Below, piece after piece: positions 30,340 to 44,557 of a stretch of 64,000 bases of DNA; the stretch's first letter is position 1, and each line of letters starts with the position of its first letter. Location of the stretch: positions 248,001 through 312,000 of the forward strand of contig NZ_CABVIY010000001.1 of the NCBI RefSeq assembly GCF_902498195.1, read 5' to 3'. A model generated the notes under the pieces. That model saw only the letters and a program-made list of their open reading frames with translations. It did not search any database and had not been told where the DNA came from. The translations under genes and the position numbers were made by a program. This stretch comes from Pseudomonas fluorescens (GTDB taxonomy: Bacteria; Pseudomonadota; Gammaproteobacteria; Pseudomonadales; Pseudomonadaceae).

Positions 30340-32172
30340 TCATTCCGCCTGGCGCAACCGCTTGTACAGGGTATTTCGACTAACTCCCAGCCGCCGCGCC
30401 AAGTGCGAAATATTCCCCCCCACCGCCTGCAACTGCCGATTCAAATCCTCCGCATCATCCAGATCCACCGCCAACGGCTGCGGTGTATCCACCGGCTCCA
30501 TCTCCATGTCCACGAAGAAATCATCCGGCAAGTGCTCCGGCCGCACTGGTTGCTCCTCGGCCATGGCCAGCGCCACCTGCATCACGCTGCTGACTTGGCG
30601 CAAGTTTCCCGGCCACGGGTGGCGATCGAACAGCTCCAGCACTTCATGGCTCAAACCGGCCCACTGGCTTGGTTCGCGATGTTGCTCCCACAAACGCTTG
30701 AACAGCGCCTGCTTGTCGCTGCGTTCGCGTAGCGGCGGCAACTCCAGGGTCAGTCCACCGATGCGGTAATACAAATCCTCGCGAAAACGCCCCAATTGCA
30801 CTTGTTCGCGCAAGGAACGGTTGGTCGCCGAGATGATGCGGATGTCCACCGCAAACAACTCGCTGCTGCCCACCGGTTGCACGCAACGCTCTTGCAACAC
30901 GCGCAGCAGCCGGGCCTGGGTCGGCAGTGGCATGTCGCCGATTTCATCGAGGAACAGCGTGCCTTTATCGGCTTTGCGAATCAGGCCGATGCTGCCTTTC
31001 TGGTTGGCGCCAGTGAACGCGCCCTTTTCGTAGCCGAACAGCTCAGATTCCACCAGTTCGGCGGGGATCGCCGCGCAGTTGACGGCAATGAACGGTTGTT
31101 TACTGCGCGAACTGGCCTGATGCAGGGCTTTGACGAAGACTTCCTTGCCGACGCCGGTCTCACCGTGGATCAGCAGTGGAATGTCTTTTTCCAGCAGGCG
31201 CTCGGCCTGGCGCACGGCTTTTTCCACGCGGCTGTCACCGAAGTGCAGGGTGCTGAGGCTGATGGCGGCCGGTGCTGCGACGACGGGTTCAGTGAACACC
31301 CTTGCCTGAATGGCGACCTGCTTTGGCCGTTTCAGCAGACACTGGAAACGATTGCGCCCGGAGGTTTGCAGGGAGAACGGCAACCCCTCGGGCTGATTCA
31401 ACAGCTCCAGCAACGAGACCTTGAACAGACTCTCGACACTGACTCGGGACAGCCGCACGCCCAGCAAATTGTCGGCGCGCCGGTTGGCGGAGAGCACCTG
31501 GCCACTCTCGTCGAAGATCAGCAACCCGGCCCACTGGCTGTCGAGGTTGTTCAGGCCGGTGTTGAAGGTCAGCTGGAAATGCTGGCCGTGGAACAGGTTG
31601 AGGATCAGCCGGTTTTCCACGGTCTGACTCATCATCTTGACCATGCCCAGGGTGTGAGACGGCGGCAGGTAGCTGTCGCTGGACACGTCCAGGACGGCGA
31701 TGACCTTGCGCTCGGCATCGAAAATCGGCGCGGCGGAGCCGGTCATGAAACGGTTGGCCTTGAGAAAGTGTTCGTCGTGCTCGATATGCACCGCTTGCTC
31801 GCAAGCCAGGGCCGTGCCGATGGCGTTGGTCCCGCTGCAACGCTCCATCCAGCTGGCACCGGCGCTGAAGCCGCGGGTCAGGCTCGGCTCGATAAAACGC
31901 TGGGTGCCCCAGGACGTCAGCACCTGGCCCTGATTGTCGGCGAGCATGATCAGGCAATTGGAGTTGCTCAGGATGTTCTCGTAGTACGGCAGCACTTCCT
32001 GATGGGTGGTCTGCACCAGTGAATGCTGGCTTTCCAGCAACTGGGCAATGCCTTCGGCTGGCAGCTGATCGAAGGCCGGCGTGCTCTGGTGGCTAAGGCC
32101 GAATGCGCGGCAACGTTTCCAGGAGTCCTGGATGATGGCGTCGTGGGATAACGCGGGGGCAGGTGCGGCCAT
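30340..32172 (-). CDS. Sigma54-dependent enhancer-binding regulator, AcoR type
   Basis: A 610-residue bacterial enhancer-binding protein. A GAF-like sensor (about 60-195) and a PAS-like segment (about 210-260) precede the AAA+ domain. That domain has Walker A GETGVGKE (337-344), the sigma54-contacting GAFTGA loop (384-389) and Walker B GTLFLDEIGD (404-413). A C-terminal Fis-type helix-turn-helix is at 587-607 (NISHLARRLGVSRNTLYKRL). No receiver domain is present, so it probably senses a small molecule directly, like AcoR. It is divergent from the ABC importer operon, which has a sigma54 promoter and IHF-like site, making that operon the likely target. The effector is unknown; a polyol, aldehyde or ketone is inference. 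Confidence 0.92.
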   Translation of the reverse strand: MAAPAPALSHDAIIQDSWKRCRAFGLSHQSTPAFDQLPAEGIAQLLESQHSLVQTTHQEVLPYYENILSNSNCLIMLADNQGQVLTSWGTQRFIEPSLTRGFSAGASWMERCSGTNAIGTALACEQAVHIEHDEHFLKANRFMTGSAAPIFDAERKVIAVLDVSSDSYLPPSHTLGMVKMMSQTVENRLILNLFHGQHFQLTFNTGLNNLDSQWAGLLIFDESGQVLSANRRADNLLGVRLSRVSVESLFKVSLLELLNQPEGLPFSLQTSGRNRFQCLLKRPKQVAIQARVFTEPVVAAPAAISLSTLHFGDSRVEKAVRQAERLLEKDIPLLIHGETGVGKEVFVKALHQASSRSKQPFIAVNCAAIPAELVESELFGYEKGAFTGANQKGSIGLIRKADKGTLFLDEIGDMPLPTQARLLRVLQERCVQPVGSSELFAVDIRIISATNRSLREQVQLGRFREDLYYRIGGLTLELPPLRERSDKQALFKRLWEQHREPSQWAGLSHEVLELFDRHPWPGNLRQVSSVMQVALAMAEEQPVRPEHLPDDFFVDMEMEPVDTPQPLAVDLDDAEDLNRQLQAVGGNISHLARRLGVSRNTLYKRLRQAE

Positions 32173-32233
32173 GGCAGTTGATCTCTGAACCAGCTCTTAT
32201 TGTTTTTATTTTGTTCGCCGCGGAACAACACGT

Positions 32234-32310
32234 GTAGGAGCTGCCAAAGGCTGCGATCTTTTGATTTTTAGAAGCAAGATCAAAAGATCGCAGCCTTCGG
32301 CAGCTCCTAC
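32234..32310. repeat. Second palindromic repeat family, copy b
   Basis: GTAGGAGCTGCC and GGCTGCGATCTTTTG face inverted copies across a short centre, 77 bases. It lies between the regulator start and the GTTCA array, possibly insulating the divergent promoters. Confidence 0.85.
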
Positions 32311-32324
32311 AAGGGCCGCGAACA

Positions 32325-32407
32325 GTTCATAGAGTGTTGTTCACTAATGTTCATTGTCAATCGTTGAACTGTTCAGTTGTTCAGCCTCGATTGTTCATTT
32401 GTGTTCA
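32325..32407. promoter_or_regulatory. Duplicated GTTCA array, predicted enhancer
   Basis: Seven GTTCA motifs start at 32325, 32339, 32349, 32371, 32379, 32393 and 32403. The first three and last three have identical internal spacing (14 then 10) and are offset by exactly 54 bases. The central one belongs to a TGAAC-T-GTTCA palindrome (32365-32375). The array lies about 90-173 bases upstream of the predicted sigma54 start, a typical enhancer position, and probably binds the divergent regulator. Confidence 0.6.
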
Positions 32408-32452
32408 GCATCGAACGCGAATTTTTTGCGATTCAAAAGATTTTCCAAACAG

Positions 32453-32464
32453 ATCAATGGCTTG
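32453..32464 (+). promoter_or_regulatory. IHF-like site
   Basis: ATCAATGGCTTG matches the IHF consensus WATCAANNNNTTR except for the first base. It sits just upstream of the sigma54 promoter and below the GTTCA array. Confidence 0.5.
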
Positions 32465-32471
32465 AAATTTC

Positions 32472-32487
32472 TGGCACAAATGTCGCT
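32472..32487 (+). promoter_or_regulatory. sigma54 promoter of the ABC importer operon
   Basis: TGGCACAAATGTCGCT has TGGCAC at -24 and GC at -12 with exact spacing; TTGC is changed to TCGC. The predicted start near 32498 leaves a 35-base leader before the first gene. Confidence 0.75.
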
Positions 32488-32532
32488 ATACAGCTCCGGT
32501 CGCTTGACTCCAAAAATAAAAAAGGCCGAGCC

Positions 32533-33627
32533 ATGTCATTAACCCTGGAGCATGTCAGCCGCACCGTCGAGGGCCAGACCTGGATCGATGATGCGTGCCT
32601 TAGTTTCGAACCCGGATCCTTCAACGTTTTGCTCGGGCGCACGCTGTCCGGCAAAACCAGTCTCATGCGCCTGATGGCCGGGCTGGACAAGCCGGACAGC
32701 GGTCGCATCCTGATGAATGGCGTCGATGTCACCCAGCGCCCGGTACGCCTGCGCAACGTGTCGATGGTCTATCAGCAGTTCATCAATTACCCGACCATGA
32801 CCGTCTTCGAGAACATCGCCTCGCCCTTGCGCCAGGCCGGCGTGTCCAGCGAGCTGATCCAGAGCAAGGTGCTGGAAACCGCGAAGATGCTGCGCATCGA
32901 GAAATTCCTCAAGCGCTATCCCCTCGAACTCTCCGGCGGCCAGCAGCAGCGCACGGCCATGGCCCGGGCGCTGGTCAAGGACGCCGAGCTGATCCTGTTC
33001 GACGAACCGCTGGTCAACCTCGACTACAAGTTGCGTGAAGAGCTGCGCCAGGAAATGCGCGAGCTGTTCAAGGCCCGCCACACCATCGCCATTTACGCCA
33101 CCACCGAGCCCAACGAAGCCCTGGCTTTGGGCGGCACCACGACCATTCTTCATGAGGGCCGGGTGATTCAGAGTGGCAAGTCGTCGGAGGTCTATCACCA
33201 GCCTCAGACCGTGCTGGCAGCCGAACTGTTCTCCGAGCCGCCGATCAACCTGATGCCGGGTCGCATTGCCGGCAACGAGGTGAGTTTCGCCAATTTCGTG
33301 CACTTCCCGCTGAACGTCGATTTGCGTCCGGTGGGCGAGGGCGAGTTCCGCTTCGGTGTGCGCCCCAGTCATATCTCGCTGGTGCCGAGCAACGACGATG
33401 ACCTGGAACTGGCTGTGACCGTCGAAGTCGCGGAAATCAGCGGCTCGGAAACCTTCCTGCACGTGCGCAACGAGCATTTCCTGCTGGTGCTGCACTTGCC
33501 CGGCGTTCACGAATACGACGTCGATGCGCCGATCCGCATCTACATCCCGACCCATAAACTGTTTGTGTTCGATACGCAGGGGCGGCTGGTCCAGGCGCCG
33601 GGCCGGCGTATCGCGAGGGTTGCCTGA
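32533..33627 (+). CDS. glpS: ABC importer ATPase 1 (GlpS-like)
   Basis: A 364-residue MalK-type ATPase with a C-terminal TOBE/regulatory domain (about 245-364). Walker A is GRTLSGKT (35-42), the Q-loop VYQQFINYP (79-87), the signature an intact LSGGQ (133-137) and Walker B LILFDEP (153-159). The switch (H-loop) histidine is replaced by Thr191 in YATTEPNEA, where MalK-type proteins have YVTHDQ. The next gene has the complementary defect. The ATG at 32533 was chosen; the open frame continues upstream to 32377 but would span the sigma54 promoter. Gene order matches the Rhizobium glycerol importer glpSTPQUV, the basis for the symbol; substrate is inferred. Confidence 0.85.
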   Translation: MSLTLEHVSRTVEGQTWIDDACLSFEPGSFNVLLGRTLSGKTSLMRLMAGLDKPDSGRILMNGVDVTQRPVRLRNVSMVYQQFINYPTMTVFENIASPLRQAGVSSELIQSKVLETAKMLRIEKFLKRYPLELSGGQQQRTAMARALVKDAELILFDEPLVNLDYKLREELRQEMRELFKARHTIAIYATTEPNEALALGGTTTILHEGRVIQSGKSSEVYHQPQTVLAAELFSEPPINLMPGRIAGNEVSFANFVHFPLNVDLRPVGEGEFRFGVRPSHISLVPSNDDDLELAVTVEVAEISGSETFLHVRNEHFLLVLHLPGVHEYDVDAPIRIYIPTHKLFVFDTQGRLVQAPGRRIARVA

Positions 33628-34738
33628 TGGCCGAAATCCGTTTGCAGAACCTCGCCCACAGCTACACCAAGACGCCGAGCGGTCCCGAGGACTACGCGAT
33701 CCGCGAGATGGATCATATCTGGGAGCAGGGCGGCGCCTTCGCCTTGCTCGGGCCGTCGGGCTGCGGCAAGTCGACCTTGCTCAATATCATTTCCGGCTTG
33801 CTCAGCCCGTCCCAGGGCCATGTGCTGTTCGACGGCAAGGCGGTCAACGACCTGACGCCGGAGAAACGCAACATCGCCCAGGTTTTCCAGTTTCCGGTGG
33901 TCTACGACACCATGACGGTGTTCGACAACCTGGCCTTCCCGTTGCGCAACCAGGGCATGGCCGAGGCGAAAGTTCACACCAAGGTGCAGGAAATCGCTGA
34001 AGTCCTCGACCTGCAGAACCTGCTCGACAAAAAAGCCCGCAACCTCACCGCCGACGAAAAGCAGAAAGTCTCCATGGGCCGTGGGCTGGTGCGCGACGAC
34101 GTGTCGGCGATCCTGTTCGATGAACCGCTGACGGTGATCGACCCGCACCTGAAGTGGAAGCTGCGGCGCAAGCTCAAGCAGATCCACGAGCAGTTCAACA
34201 TCACCATGGTCTACGTCACCCACGATCAGCTGGAGGCCTCGACCTTCGCCGACAAGATCGCGGTGATGTACGGCGGCCAGATCGTGCAGTTCGGCACGCC
34301 GCGGGAATTGTTCGAGCGGCCGAGCCACACCTTTGTCGGCTATTTCATCGGCAGCCCCGGCATGAATCTGATCGAGGTGCAGCCGCAACCGGGCGGTGTC
34401 GGGTTCGCCTCAACCCATTTGCCGCTGTCAGAGGCCATGCAAAAACGCATCGCCGAGTCGACCTGGCACACCTTGAAGGTCGGCATTCGGCCGGAGTTCG
34501 TGCACGTGTGGGACGAGCCGTTTGATGACGCGATGCGGGCACAAGTCGTACACGTCGAAGACCTTGGCACCTACAAAATCATGACACTGAGCCTCGACGG
34601 CGTGCCGCTCAAAGTACGCCTGGCCGAAGACAAGCCGGTGCCTGAAGGCACGGCGTACATCAGTTTTCCAGCTCAATGGCTGATGGTCTATGCCGACGAA
34701 TTCCTGCTGGAGCCGCAAGCTATCGGTGAGGTGCAGCC

Positions 34739-34742
<4 letters not shown>
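33627..34742 (+). CDS. glpT: ABC importer ATPase 2 (GlpT-like)
   Basis: The second ATPase, 371 residues, paired with the upstream one. Walker A GPSGCGKST (42-50), Q-loop VFQFPVVYD (about 86), Walker B AILFDEP (161-167) and H-loop His199 in YVTHDQLEA are intact. The signature LSGGQ has become LTADEKQ (140-146), so this subunit cannot supply a normal C-motif. Together with GlpS, one composite site is canonical and the other doubly degenerate. A TOBE-type C-terminal domain follows. The ATG overlaps the glpS stop (TGATG). The symbol is not the E. coli glycerol-3-phosphate antiporter of the same name. Confidence 0.85.
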
Positions 34743-35605
<863 letters not shown>

Positions 35606-35613
35606 GGCCCGCC

Positions 35614-36414
<801 letters not shown>

Positions 36415-36421
36415 GGAATTG

Positions 36422-36697
36422 ATGATGGAATGGATGAGCTGGACCGTCCCGACGGCGGCATTCTTCATTGTGATTGGCTTGATCCTGGTGGGCATGACCA
36501 CCTGGGAGTTGCGTTCGCCGAGCATTCTTCGGCGTGGCTTTTTGCCGATTGCCACCACCCGTGGCGATCGGCTGTTCATCGGTCTTCTCGGCAGCGCCTA
36601 CCTGCATTTGCTGGTAATCGGCGTGACCGACTGGAGCATCTGGATAGCGTTCGCGTTGTCCCTGGTGTGGCTGTTGGCTGTGATGCGTTGGGGCTAG
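36422..36697 (+). CDS. glpU: Small membrane protein of the importer operon (DUF2160, GlpU-like)
   Basis: A 91-residue integral membrane protein with three hydrophobic stretches: VPTAAFFIVIGLILVGMTTW, FIGLLGSAYLHLLVIGVTDW and IWIAFALSLVWLLAVM. Its presence between permease and binding-protein genes is a hallmark of the glycerol-type ABC operon. Two tandem ATGs (36422, 36425) follow GAGGAA; the second has the better spacing. The function is not established; it could be an accessory subunit of the transporter. Confidence 0.82.
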   Translation: MMEWMSWTVPTAAFFIVIGLILVGMTTWELRSPSILRRGFLPIATTRGDRLFIGLLGSAYLHLLVIGVTDWSIWIAFALSLVWLLAVMRWG

Positions 36698-36744
36698 TCG
36701 AATCGCTCGGCAATGTTGCTCCGAAATCTAATAAGGAGGTCTCT

Positions 36745-38487
<1,743 letters not shown>

Positions 38488-38508
38488 ACGGCTGGAATGA
38501 GAAATACG

Positions 38509-38536
38509 AACGGCACCGGAAGGTGCCGTTTTTTTT
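38509..38536 (+). terminator. Terminator of the importer operon
   Basis: CGGCACC, loop GGAA, GGTGCCG then eight T: a classical intrinsic terminator 22 bases after glpV. Confidence 0.92.
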
Positions 38537-38548
38537 GGCGCCTGGTAA

Positions 38549-38641
38549 GGCCTCTTCGCGAGCAAGCCCGCTCCCACAGTTGATCGCAGGTGTCCGCTCA
38601 CCCTCGGTCCCTGTGGGAGCGGGCTTGCTCGCGAAGAGGCC
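38549..38641. repeat. REP pair 12
   Basis: A class B inverted pair with outward extension GGCCTC/GAGGCC, 93 bases, between convergent importer and nuo operons. Confidence 0.92.
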
Positions 38642-38685
38642 ATTTCTGACAATCGATTTCTAATGGACTGCCAAATGTATATAGA

Positions 38686-38767
38686 TCAAAAGATCGCAGC
38701 CTGCGGCAGCTCCTACAGGATGTATCTCATCCTCATGTAGGAGCTGCCGAAGGTTGCGATCTTTTGA
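38686..38767. repeat. Second palindromic repeat family, copy c
   Basis: TCAAAAGATCGCAGCCTGCG faces its inverse ending GCGATCTTTTGA, 82 bases, in the same gap as REP pair 12. The 353-base gap holds only these repeats and two terminators; no gene was seen. Confidence 0.85.
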
Positions 38768-38782
38768 AGTTGAATCCTACAA

Positions 38783-38815
38783 AAACAAAAACGGCACCCA
38801 AAGGTGCCGTTTCTG
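38783..38815 (-). terminator. Terminator of the nuo operon
   Basis: Minus strand ACGGCACC, TTTG, GGTGCCGT then TTTTGTTTTTG: a strong intrinsic terminator after nuoN. Confidence 0.9.
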
Positions 38816-38840
38816 TTTTCTACCAAGTACCGCTAAGCGA

Positions 38841-40304
38841 TCAACCCGCCAACCCCGATTGCTGAACCAGGTTCAGCAGTGGCTGTGGATACAGGCCGAG
38901 GAAGAACGCCATGACGGCAATGGCCAGCAGCATCACACCGCCTGCCTTCTGTTCCCAGTGCAGCTGTGCATCGTGGCGACGCAGGTTCGGTTCGATCAGG
39001 TACAGGGTGACCATGACGCGCAGGTAGTAGAACACGCCGATGGCGCTGCCCAGTACCAGGGAACCGACCAGCCACCATTGGTGCGACTCGACGCCGGTGG
39101 CGATGATGTAGAACTTGCCGATGAAGCCCGCGGTCAGCGGGATACCGGCCAGGGACAGCATCATCACGGTCAGGACGGCGGTCAGGTACGGACGGCGCCA
39201 GAACAGGCCGCGGTATTCGTACAGGGCGTCCGCGTCACGGCCGTTGTACGGCGAGGACATCAGGGTGATCACGCCGAACGCGCCGAGGCTGGTGATCACG
39301 TAGGTGACCAGGTACACGCCGATGGCTTCCACGGCCAGGCCTTTGCTCGCCACCAGGGCGATCAGCAGGTAGCCGAAGTGGGCGATGGACGAGTAACCCA
39401 GCAGACGCTTGAGGTTGCTCTGGGTCAGGGCCAGCAGGTTACCGAACAGGATCGACGCGATGGCGATGATGGTCAGCACGTCGCTCAGGACACCACTGCT
39501 TGCCGCCGGCGAGATCTGGAACAGACGCACCATCACCGCGAACACCGCCACTTTGGAAGCGGTGGCCAGGAAGGCTGCGACCGGTGCCGGAGCACCTTCG
39601 TAGACGTCCGGGGTCCAGAGGTGGAATGGCACCAGCGACAGCTTGAACGCCAGGCCGATCAGCATCATGCCCAGGCCCAGTTGCGCCAGCGAGCTTGGCA
39701 GGCCGGTGGCGGCCAGGGCCTGGCCGATACCGACGAAGCTCAGGCTGCCGGAGTCGGCATACAGCAGCGCCATGCCGAACAACAGGAACGCGGAGCCGGC
39801 GGCCGACAGCACCATGTACTTGATGCCGGCTTCCAGCGAACGCTTGTTGAAGAAGGCGTAGGCCACCAGGCCGTAGACCGGTACCGAGAGCAGCTCCAGA
39901 CCGATGAACAACCCGGCCAGGTGTTGCGCGCTGACCAGCACCAGGCCACCGGCGGCGGCCATCAGGATCAGCAGGTACAGTTCTTCACGGTTGCCCGGGT
40001 AGCCCGAACCGCCGTCGCCGAGGTAGGCGTGGGCGAGAGTGACGCAGGCGAGGGTGGCGACCAGGATCAGCGCCATGTACAGGCAGGCGAAGGTGTCGAT
40101 CTGCAGCAATGGGGTCACGGCCAATGGCGCGACTTTCAGGGCTGGCAGGATCGACAGCAAAGCCAGGTTAAGACCCGCCACCGACAGCAGGAAGGTCTGG
40201 GAGTGGTTGCGGCGCCAGGCGATGGCCAGCATCACCACGATGACCGTGGCGCTGGTGATCAGCAGCGGCCCCAGCGCGATAAAGTGTTGAAGTGTGAATT
40301 CCAT
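38841..40304 (-). CDS. nuoN: NADH-quinone oxidoreductase subunit N
   Basis: An antiporter-like membrane subunit of complex I, 487 residues and about 14 helices. It starts [16 protein letters not shown] at 40304 (the longer upstream frame overlaps nuoM and was rejected). The conserved pump-family segment with the broken-helix lysine region is [20 protein letters not shown]. It is the last gene of nuoA-N. Confidence 0.96.
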   Translation of the reverse strand: MEFTLQHFIALGPLLITSATVIVVMLAIAWRRNHSQTFLLSVAGLNLALLSILPALKVAPLAVTPLLQIDTFACLYMALILVATLACVTLAHAYLGDGGSGYPGNREELYLLILMAAAGGLVLVSAQHLAGLFIGLELLSVPVYGLVAYAFFNKRSLEAGIKYMVLSAAGSAFLLFGMALLYADSGSLSFVGIGQALAATGLPSSLAQLGLGMMLIGLAFKLSLVPFHLWTPDVYEGAPAPVAAFLATASKVAVFAVMVRLFQISPAASSGVLSDVLTIIAIASILFGNLLALTQSNLKRLLGYSSIAHFGYLLIALVASKGLAVEAIGVYLVTYVITSLGAFGVITLMSSPYNGRDADALYEYRGLFWRRPYLTAVLTVMMLSLAGIPLTAGFIGKFYIIATGVESHQWWLVGSLVLGSAIGVFYYLRVMVTLYLIEPNLRRHDAQLHWEQKAGGVMLLAIAVMAFFLGLYPQPLLNLVQQSGLAG

Positions 40305-40311
40305 AGCGCTC

Positions 40312-41844
40312 TTACCGGGCCGAAGCGAGTTGAGTGAAGGCGGTGCCGAGCCATTGCTGCACGCCATGCATCGTAGCGGCAGAGGTATCGAGGAACGGTT
40401 GCGGGTAGACGCCGAGGTAAATCAGCAGTGCTGCCAGACCGACCACCATGATCATTTCGCGACCGTCCATGCCATGCAGCACCGCGTCCGACTTGGACGG
40501 GCCGAAGTAGGCACGGTGGATCATGATCAGCGAGTAGACCGAACCGAACACCAGGCCGGACGTCGCGATGATCGTGACCCACGGCGCGAACGGGAAGGTG
40601 CCGATCAGGATCAGGAACTCGCCGACGAAGTTACCGGTACCCGGCAGGCCCAGGGACGCGGCCGCGAAGAACAGGCTGAGGGCCGGCAGGTAAGCGATCT
40701 TCGACCACAGGCCACCCATTTCACGCATGTCGCGGGTGTGGGTGCGTTCGTACAGCTGGCCGCTGAGGATAAAGAGTGCGGCGGCCGAGACACCGTGCGC
40801 CAGCATCTGCATCACCGCGCCCTGCAGCGCCAGTTGGCTGCCGGAGTAGATGCCGATCAGTACGAAACCCATGTGGGAAACGGACGAGAAGGCAATCAGA
40901 CGCTTGATGTCGGTTTGCGCAAACGCCAGGAATGCACCGTAGAAAATCCCGATCAGGCCCAGGGTCATGGCGATCGGCGCGAACTCGGCCGACGCGTTCG
41001 GGAACAGCGGCAGGGCGAAACGCAGCAGGCCGTAGGCCGCGGTCTTCAGCAAGATACCGGCGAGGTCGACGGAACCGGCGGTCGGTGCCTGGGCGTGAGC
41101 GTCAGGCAACCAGGAGTGGAACGGTACGACGGGCAGCTTGACCGCGAAGGCGATGAAGAAGCCGAGCATCAGGATGTACTCGGTGGTCACCGACATCTTG
41201 GTTTTCAACAGGTCGGCGTAGTTGAACGTAATCACGCCGGTGTCGTTGAAGTTGACCAGTACCAGGCCCAGGATCGCCACCAGCATGATCAGGCCGGAAG
41301 CCTGAGTGAAGATGAAGAACTTGGTCGCCGCGTAGATCCGGGTTTTCTTGCCGTCCGAAGAACTGTGACCCCAGAGCGCGATGAGGAAGTACATCGGCAC
41401 CAGCATCATTTCCCAGAAGAAGAAGAACATGAACAGGTCGAGGGCCAGGAACACGCCGACGACACCGCCCAGGATCCACATCAGGTTCAGGTGGAAGAAG
41501 CCAACGTGACGTTGAATCTCTTTCCACGAGCAGAGTACCGAGAGAACACCCAGCAGACCGGTCAGCAGGATCATCAGCAGCGACAGGCCGTCGAGGGCCA
41601 GGTGCACGCTGATGCCGAAACGCTGGATCCAGGTGTGCTTGAACTCAAGCACCCAGGCCGGATCGGCGCCAGGTTTTGGGGCCAACGAATAGTCGCCATG
41701 GGCCCACAGCCAGAGGCCGAGGGCGAGCAACAGGGACATGGTGATCAGCGCAATCCAGCGGGGGAGGGTGGCGCCGAAGCGCTCACCCATCCAGCACAGC
41801 AGGCCGCCGATGAAGGGGATCAGGATTAGCCAAGGCAGAATCAT
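40312..41844 (-). CDS. nuoM: NADH-quinone oxidoreductase subunit M
   Basis: An antiporter-like proton-pumping subunit of 510 residues. It has the conserved [20 protein letters not shown] with the essential Glu in helix 5, and [17 protein letters not shown] with the key charged/broken-helix region. It lies between nuoL and nuoN with short spacers. Confidence 0.97.
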   Translation of the reverse strand: MILPWLILIPFIGGLLCWMGERFGATLPRWIALITMSLLLALGLWLWAHGDYSLAPKPGADPAWVLEFKHTWIQRFGISVHLALDGLSLLMILLTGLLGVLSVLCSWKEIQRHVGFFHLNLMWILGGVVGVFLALDLFMFFFFWEMMLVPMYFLIALWGHSSSDGKKTRIYAATKFFIFTQASGLIMLVAILGLVLVNFNDTGVITFNYADLLKTKMSVTTEYILMLGFFIAFAVKLPVVPFHSWLPDAHAQAPTAGSVDLAGILLKTAAYGLLRFALPLFPNASAEFAPIAMTLGLIGIFYGAFLAFAQTDIKRLIAFSSVSHMGFVLIGIYSGSQLALQGAVMQMLAHGVSAAALFILSGQLYERTHTRDMREMGGLWSKIAYLPALSLFFAAASLGLPGTGNFVGEFLILIGTFPFAPWVTIIATSGLVFGSVYSLIMIHRAYFGPSKSDAVLHGMDGREMIMVVGLAALLIYLGVYPQPFLDTSAATMHGVQQWLGTAFTQLASAR

Positions 41845-41883
41845 GACGGGCTCAATTCCTTTCGCAAGTTCGCAAGGTTCATA

Positions 41884-43737
41884 TCAGACCGCTACCAGCA
41901 CGACGGCGCCGATTACCAGCACGGCACCAGCAGCCATCGAGGCGGCATACCAACGCAGTTGACCGGTCTCGGTACGGCTCAGGGCGGTGTGACCCCCCTT
42001 GGCCATGCGCGGGATCAGACCGATGGTCTGGTCGAGCGGGTCTTTGCGCAGGATGTGGCTGATCGCCAGGTAAGGCTTGACGAACAGTTTGTCGTAGATC
42101 CAGTCGAAGCCCCAGGCAGCGAACCACCAGGCCGACAGGAAGCGGCCGATGCCGCTGTTGGCGATGGCCGTGACGAAGCGACGCTTGCCAAGGAACAGCA
42201 GCGCGGCCAGCAGGATACCGGCCAGGGCGATGGCGCCCGAGGCGATTTCCAGGCTGTGCTTGGCTTCGCCGCCGGCATGGCCGACGCTTTGCGGCAGTAC
42301 ACCGTGCAGCGGTGGAACGATCATCGCGCCGATGAAGGTCGACAGTACGATCAGCACCGACAGTGGCAGCCAGTGAGCGATGCCGTGACCGGCGTGGGCT
42401 TCGGTCTTCGCTTCACCGTGGAACGCGATGAAGATCAGGCGGAAGGTGTACAGCGAAGTCATGAACGCGCCGACCAGACCGGCATAAAGCAGGCCGTGGT
42501 TGCCGCTGGCGAACGCTTCCCAGAGGATTTCGTCCTTGGAGTAGAAGCCCGCGGTCACCAGTGGCAGGGCCGCCAGGGCCGCACCGCCGACGATGAAGCT
42601 GGCGTAGGCCAATGGCAGTTTTTTCCACAGGCCGCCCATCTTGAAGATGTTCTGCTCGTGGTGGCAGGCAACGATCACCGCACCGGAAGCAAGGAACAGC
42701 AGGGCCTTGAAGAAGGCGTGGGTCATCAGGTGGAAGATCGCGCCATCCCAGGCGCCAACGCCCAGGGCCAGGAACATGTAGCCAATCTGGCTCATGGTCG
42801 AGTAGGCGAGGATACGCTTGATGTCGGTCTGGACCAGGGCTGCAAAACCGGCCAGTACCAGGGTCACGCCACCGACGATGCCTACCAGATGCAGGATTTC
42901 CGGTGCCAGGGTGAACAGGCCGTGGGTACGGGCGATCAGGTAGACACCCGCCGTTACCATTGTTGCCGCGTGGATCAGTGCCGAAACCGGGGTAGGACCG
43001 GCCATCGCATCCGCCAGCCAGGTTTGCAGCGGCAGTTGCGCGGATTTACCGACCGCACCACCGAGCAACATCAGGGTGGCCATGACCATCCAGAAGTCGC
43101 CGGCCTGGAATTTCTGCGGTGCCAGCACCAGCAGTTCCTGGACGTTCAGCGTGCCCAGCTGGGCGAACAGGATGAACAGGCCGATGGCCATGAACACGTC
43201 GCCGATACGGGTCACGATGAAGGCTTTGAGTGCGGCGTTACCGTTGTTGCGGTTGCTGTAGTAGAAACCGATCAACAAGTACGAGCACAGGCCCACGCCT
43301 TCCCAGCCGAAGTACAGGAACAACAGGTTATCGCCCAGGATCAGGAACAGCATGCTGGCGATGAACAGGTTGGTGTAGGCGAAGAAACGCGAATAGCCGT
43401 CTTCACCGCGCATGTACCAGGACGCGAACAGGTGGATCAGGAAGCCGACGCCGACCACCACACCAAGCATGGTCAGGGACAGACCATCCAGGTAGAGCGC
43501 GAAGTTCGGCGTGAAGCCTTCCACCGCCATCCACTGCCATAACACCTGGGTGTAGTGGCCGCCTTCCGGTGGCGCGACGTTGAATTGCCAGATCACGTAG
43601 GCCGTGACGATGGCAGACAAGCCGACGGAACCGACGCCGATCAGGGCGGCGAGGTTTTCCGAGAGGCGTCCACGGGAGAACGACAGCAGCAGGAAACCAA
43701 TCAGGGGGAATACGAAAGTCAGAAAGAGTAGGTTCAT
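41884..43737 (-). CDS. nuoL: NADH-quinone oxidoreductase subunit L
   Basis: The distal proton-pumping subunit, 617 residues. It has [20 protein letters not shown] and [20 protein letters not shown], diagnostic of NuoL/MrpA. The C-terminal part carries the lateral amphipathic helix plus a final membrane segment ([21 protein letters not shown] region). The ATG overlaps the nuoK stop by 4 bases. Confidence 0.97.
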   Translation of the reverse strand: MNLLFLTFVFPLIGFLLLSFSRGRLSENLAALIGVGSVGLSAIVTAYVIWQFNVAPPEGGHYTQVLWQWMAVEGFTPNFALYLDGLSLTMLGVVVGVGFLIHLFASWYMRGEDGYSRFFAYTNLFIASMLFLILGDNLLFLYFGWEGVGLCSYLLIGFYYSNRNNGNAALKAFIVTRIGDVFMAIGLFILFAQLGTLNVQELLVLAPQKFQAGDFWMVMATLMLLGGAVGKSAQLPLQTWLADAMAGPTPVSALIHAATMVTAGVYLIARTHGLFTLAPEILHLVGIVGGVTLVLAGFAALVQTDIKRILAYSTMSQIGYMFLALGVGAWDGAIFHLMTHAFFKALLFLASGAVIVACHHEQNIFKMGGLWKKLPLAYASFIVGGAALAALPLVTAGFYSKDEILWEAFASGNHGLLYAGLVGAFMTSLYTFRLIFIAFHGEAKTEAHAGHGIAHWLPLSVLIVLSTFIGAMIVPPLHGVLPQSVGHAGGEAKHSLEIASGAIALAGILLAALLFLGKRRFVTAIANSGIGRFLSAWWFAAWGFDWIYDKLFVKPYLAISHILRKDPLDQTIGLIPRMAKGGHTALSRTETGQLRWYAASMAAGAVLVIGAVVLVAV

Positions 43738-44042
43738 CCGCGCATCTCACTGGCAGCGTCGATATCGAGCGTGTGGAAGCGGCGATACAGCTGCAACAGG
43801 ATCGCCAGGCCGATACTGGCCTCGGCGGCTGCCAGGCTGATCACCAGGATGAACATGATCTGTCCATCCGGCTGCGCCCAGCGGCTGCCGGCAACGATGA
43901 ACGCCAGGGCGGAGGCATTCATCATGACCTCCAGGCTCATCAGCACGAAGAGAATGTTGCGGCGGACCATCAGGCCGACCAGACCGAGGCAGAACAGGAT
44001 GCCGGCGACCGCCAGACCATGCTCCATAGGGATAGCAGGCAT
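43734..44042 (-). CDS. nuoK: NADH-quinone oxidoreductase subunit K
   Basis: A small membrane subunit of 102 residues ([20 protein letters not shown]), with three helices and the conserved Glu in [11 protein letters not shown] second ATG at 44048 overlaps the nuoJ stop. The start at 44042 was preferred because AAGGAG then has 8-base spacing, and 102 residues is the usual length. Confidence 0.93.
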   Translation of the reverse strand: MPAIPMEHGLAVAGILFCLGLVGLMVRRNILFVLMSLEVMMNASALAFIVAGSRWAQPDGQIMFILVISLAAAEASIGLAILLQLYRRFHTLDIDAASEMRG

Positions 44043-44044
44043 CG

Positions 44045-44548
44045 TCATTGCTCCTTGGCTTCGTTGCGGCCCAGGTGGAACGCCGTGACGGCTGCGGCGA
44101 GCAGCAGCATCGAGGCGAGTTCAACCACCAGCAGGTAAGGACCGAACAGGCTGATGCCCACGGCCTTGGCGTCTACGGTGGTGTGGCCGATGGCTTCGCC
44201 GGTCTGGTGGGAGAACAGCACATACAGCAGTTCCACCAGCAGCAAGGCAGCGAGGGCGACCGGGCCGCCCCAGATACCGGGCTTGAGCCAGACGCGCTCT
44301 TGCTGAACCGAGGCGGGCCCCAGGTTCAGCATCATCACCACGAACACGAACAGCACCATGATGGCGCCAGCGTAGGCGATCACTTCCAGTACACCGGCGA
44401 ACGGCGCGCCGAGGGCGAAGAACGTCATCGCCACGGCAATCAGCGAAATGATCAGGTAGAGCAGGGCGTGCACAGGGTTGGTGTTGGTGATCACGCGAAG
44501 CGTGGACACCACCGCGATACCCGATGCGAAATAGAAAGCGAATTCCAT
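44045..44548 (-). CDS. nuoJ: NADH-quinone oxidoreductase subunit J
   Basis: A membrane subunit of 167 residues with five helices. It starts [20 protein letters not shown] and contains the conserved [20 protein letters not shown] segment of helix 3, which carries the pi-bulge important for coupling. Spacing to nuoI is 9 bases. Confidence 0.96.
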   Translation of the reverse strand: MEFAFYFASGIAVVSTLRVITNTNPVHALLYLIISLIAVAMTFFALGAPFAGVLEVIAYAGAIMVLFVFVVMMLNLGPASVQQERVWLKPGIWGGPVALAALLLVELLYVLFSHQTGEAIGHTTVDAKAVGISLFGPYLLVVELASMLLLAAAVTAFHLGRNEAKEQ

Positions 44549-44557
44549 CTTTCTTCC

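Noticed and set aside
36430..36744. 105-residue N-terminal extension of the binding protein
   Set aside because: It overlaps glpU in another frame; AAGGAGGT and a signal peptide place the start at 36745.
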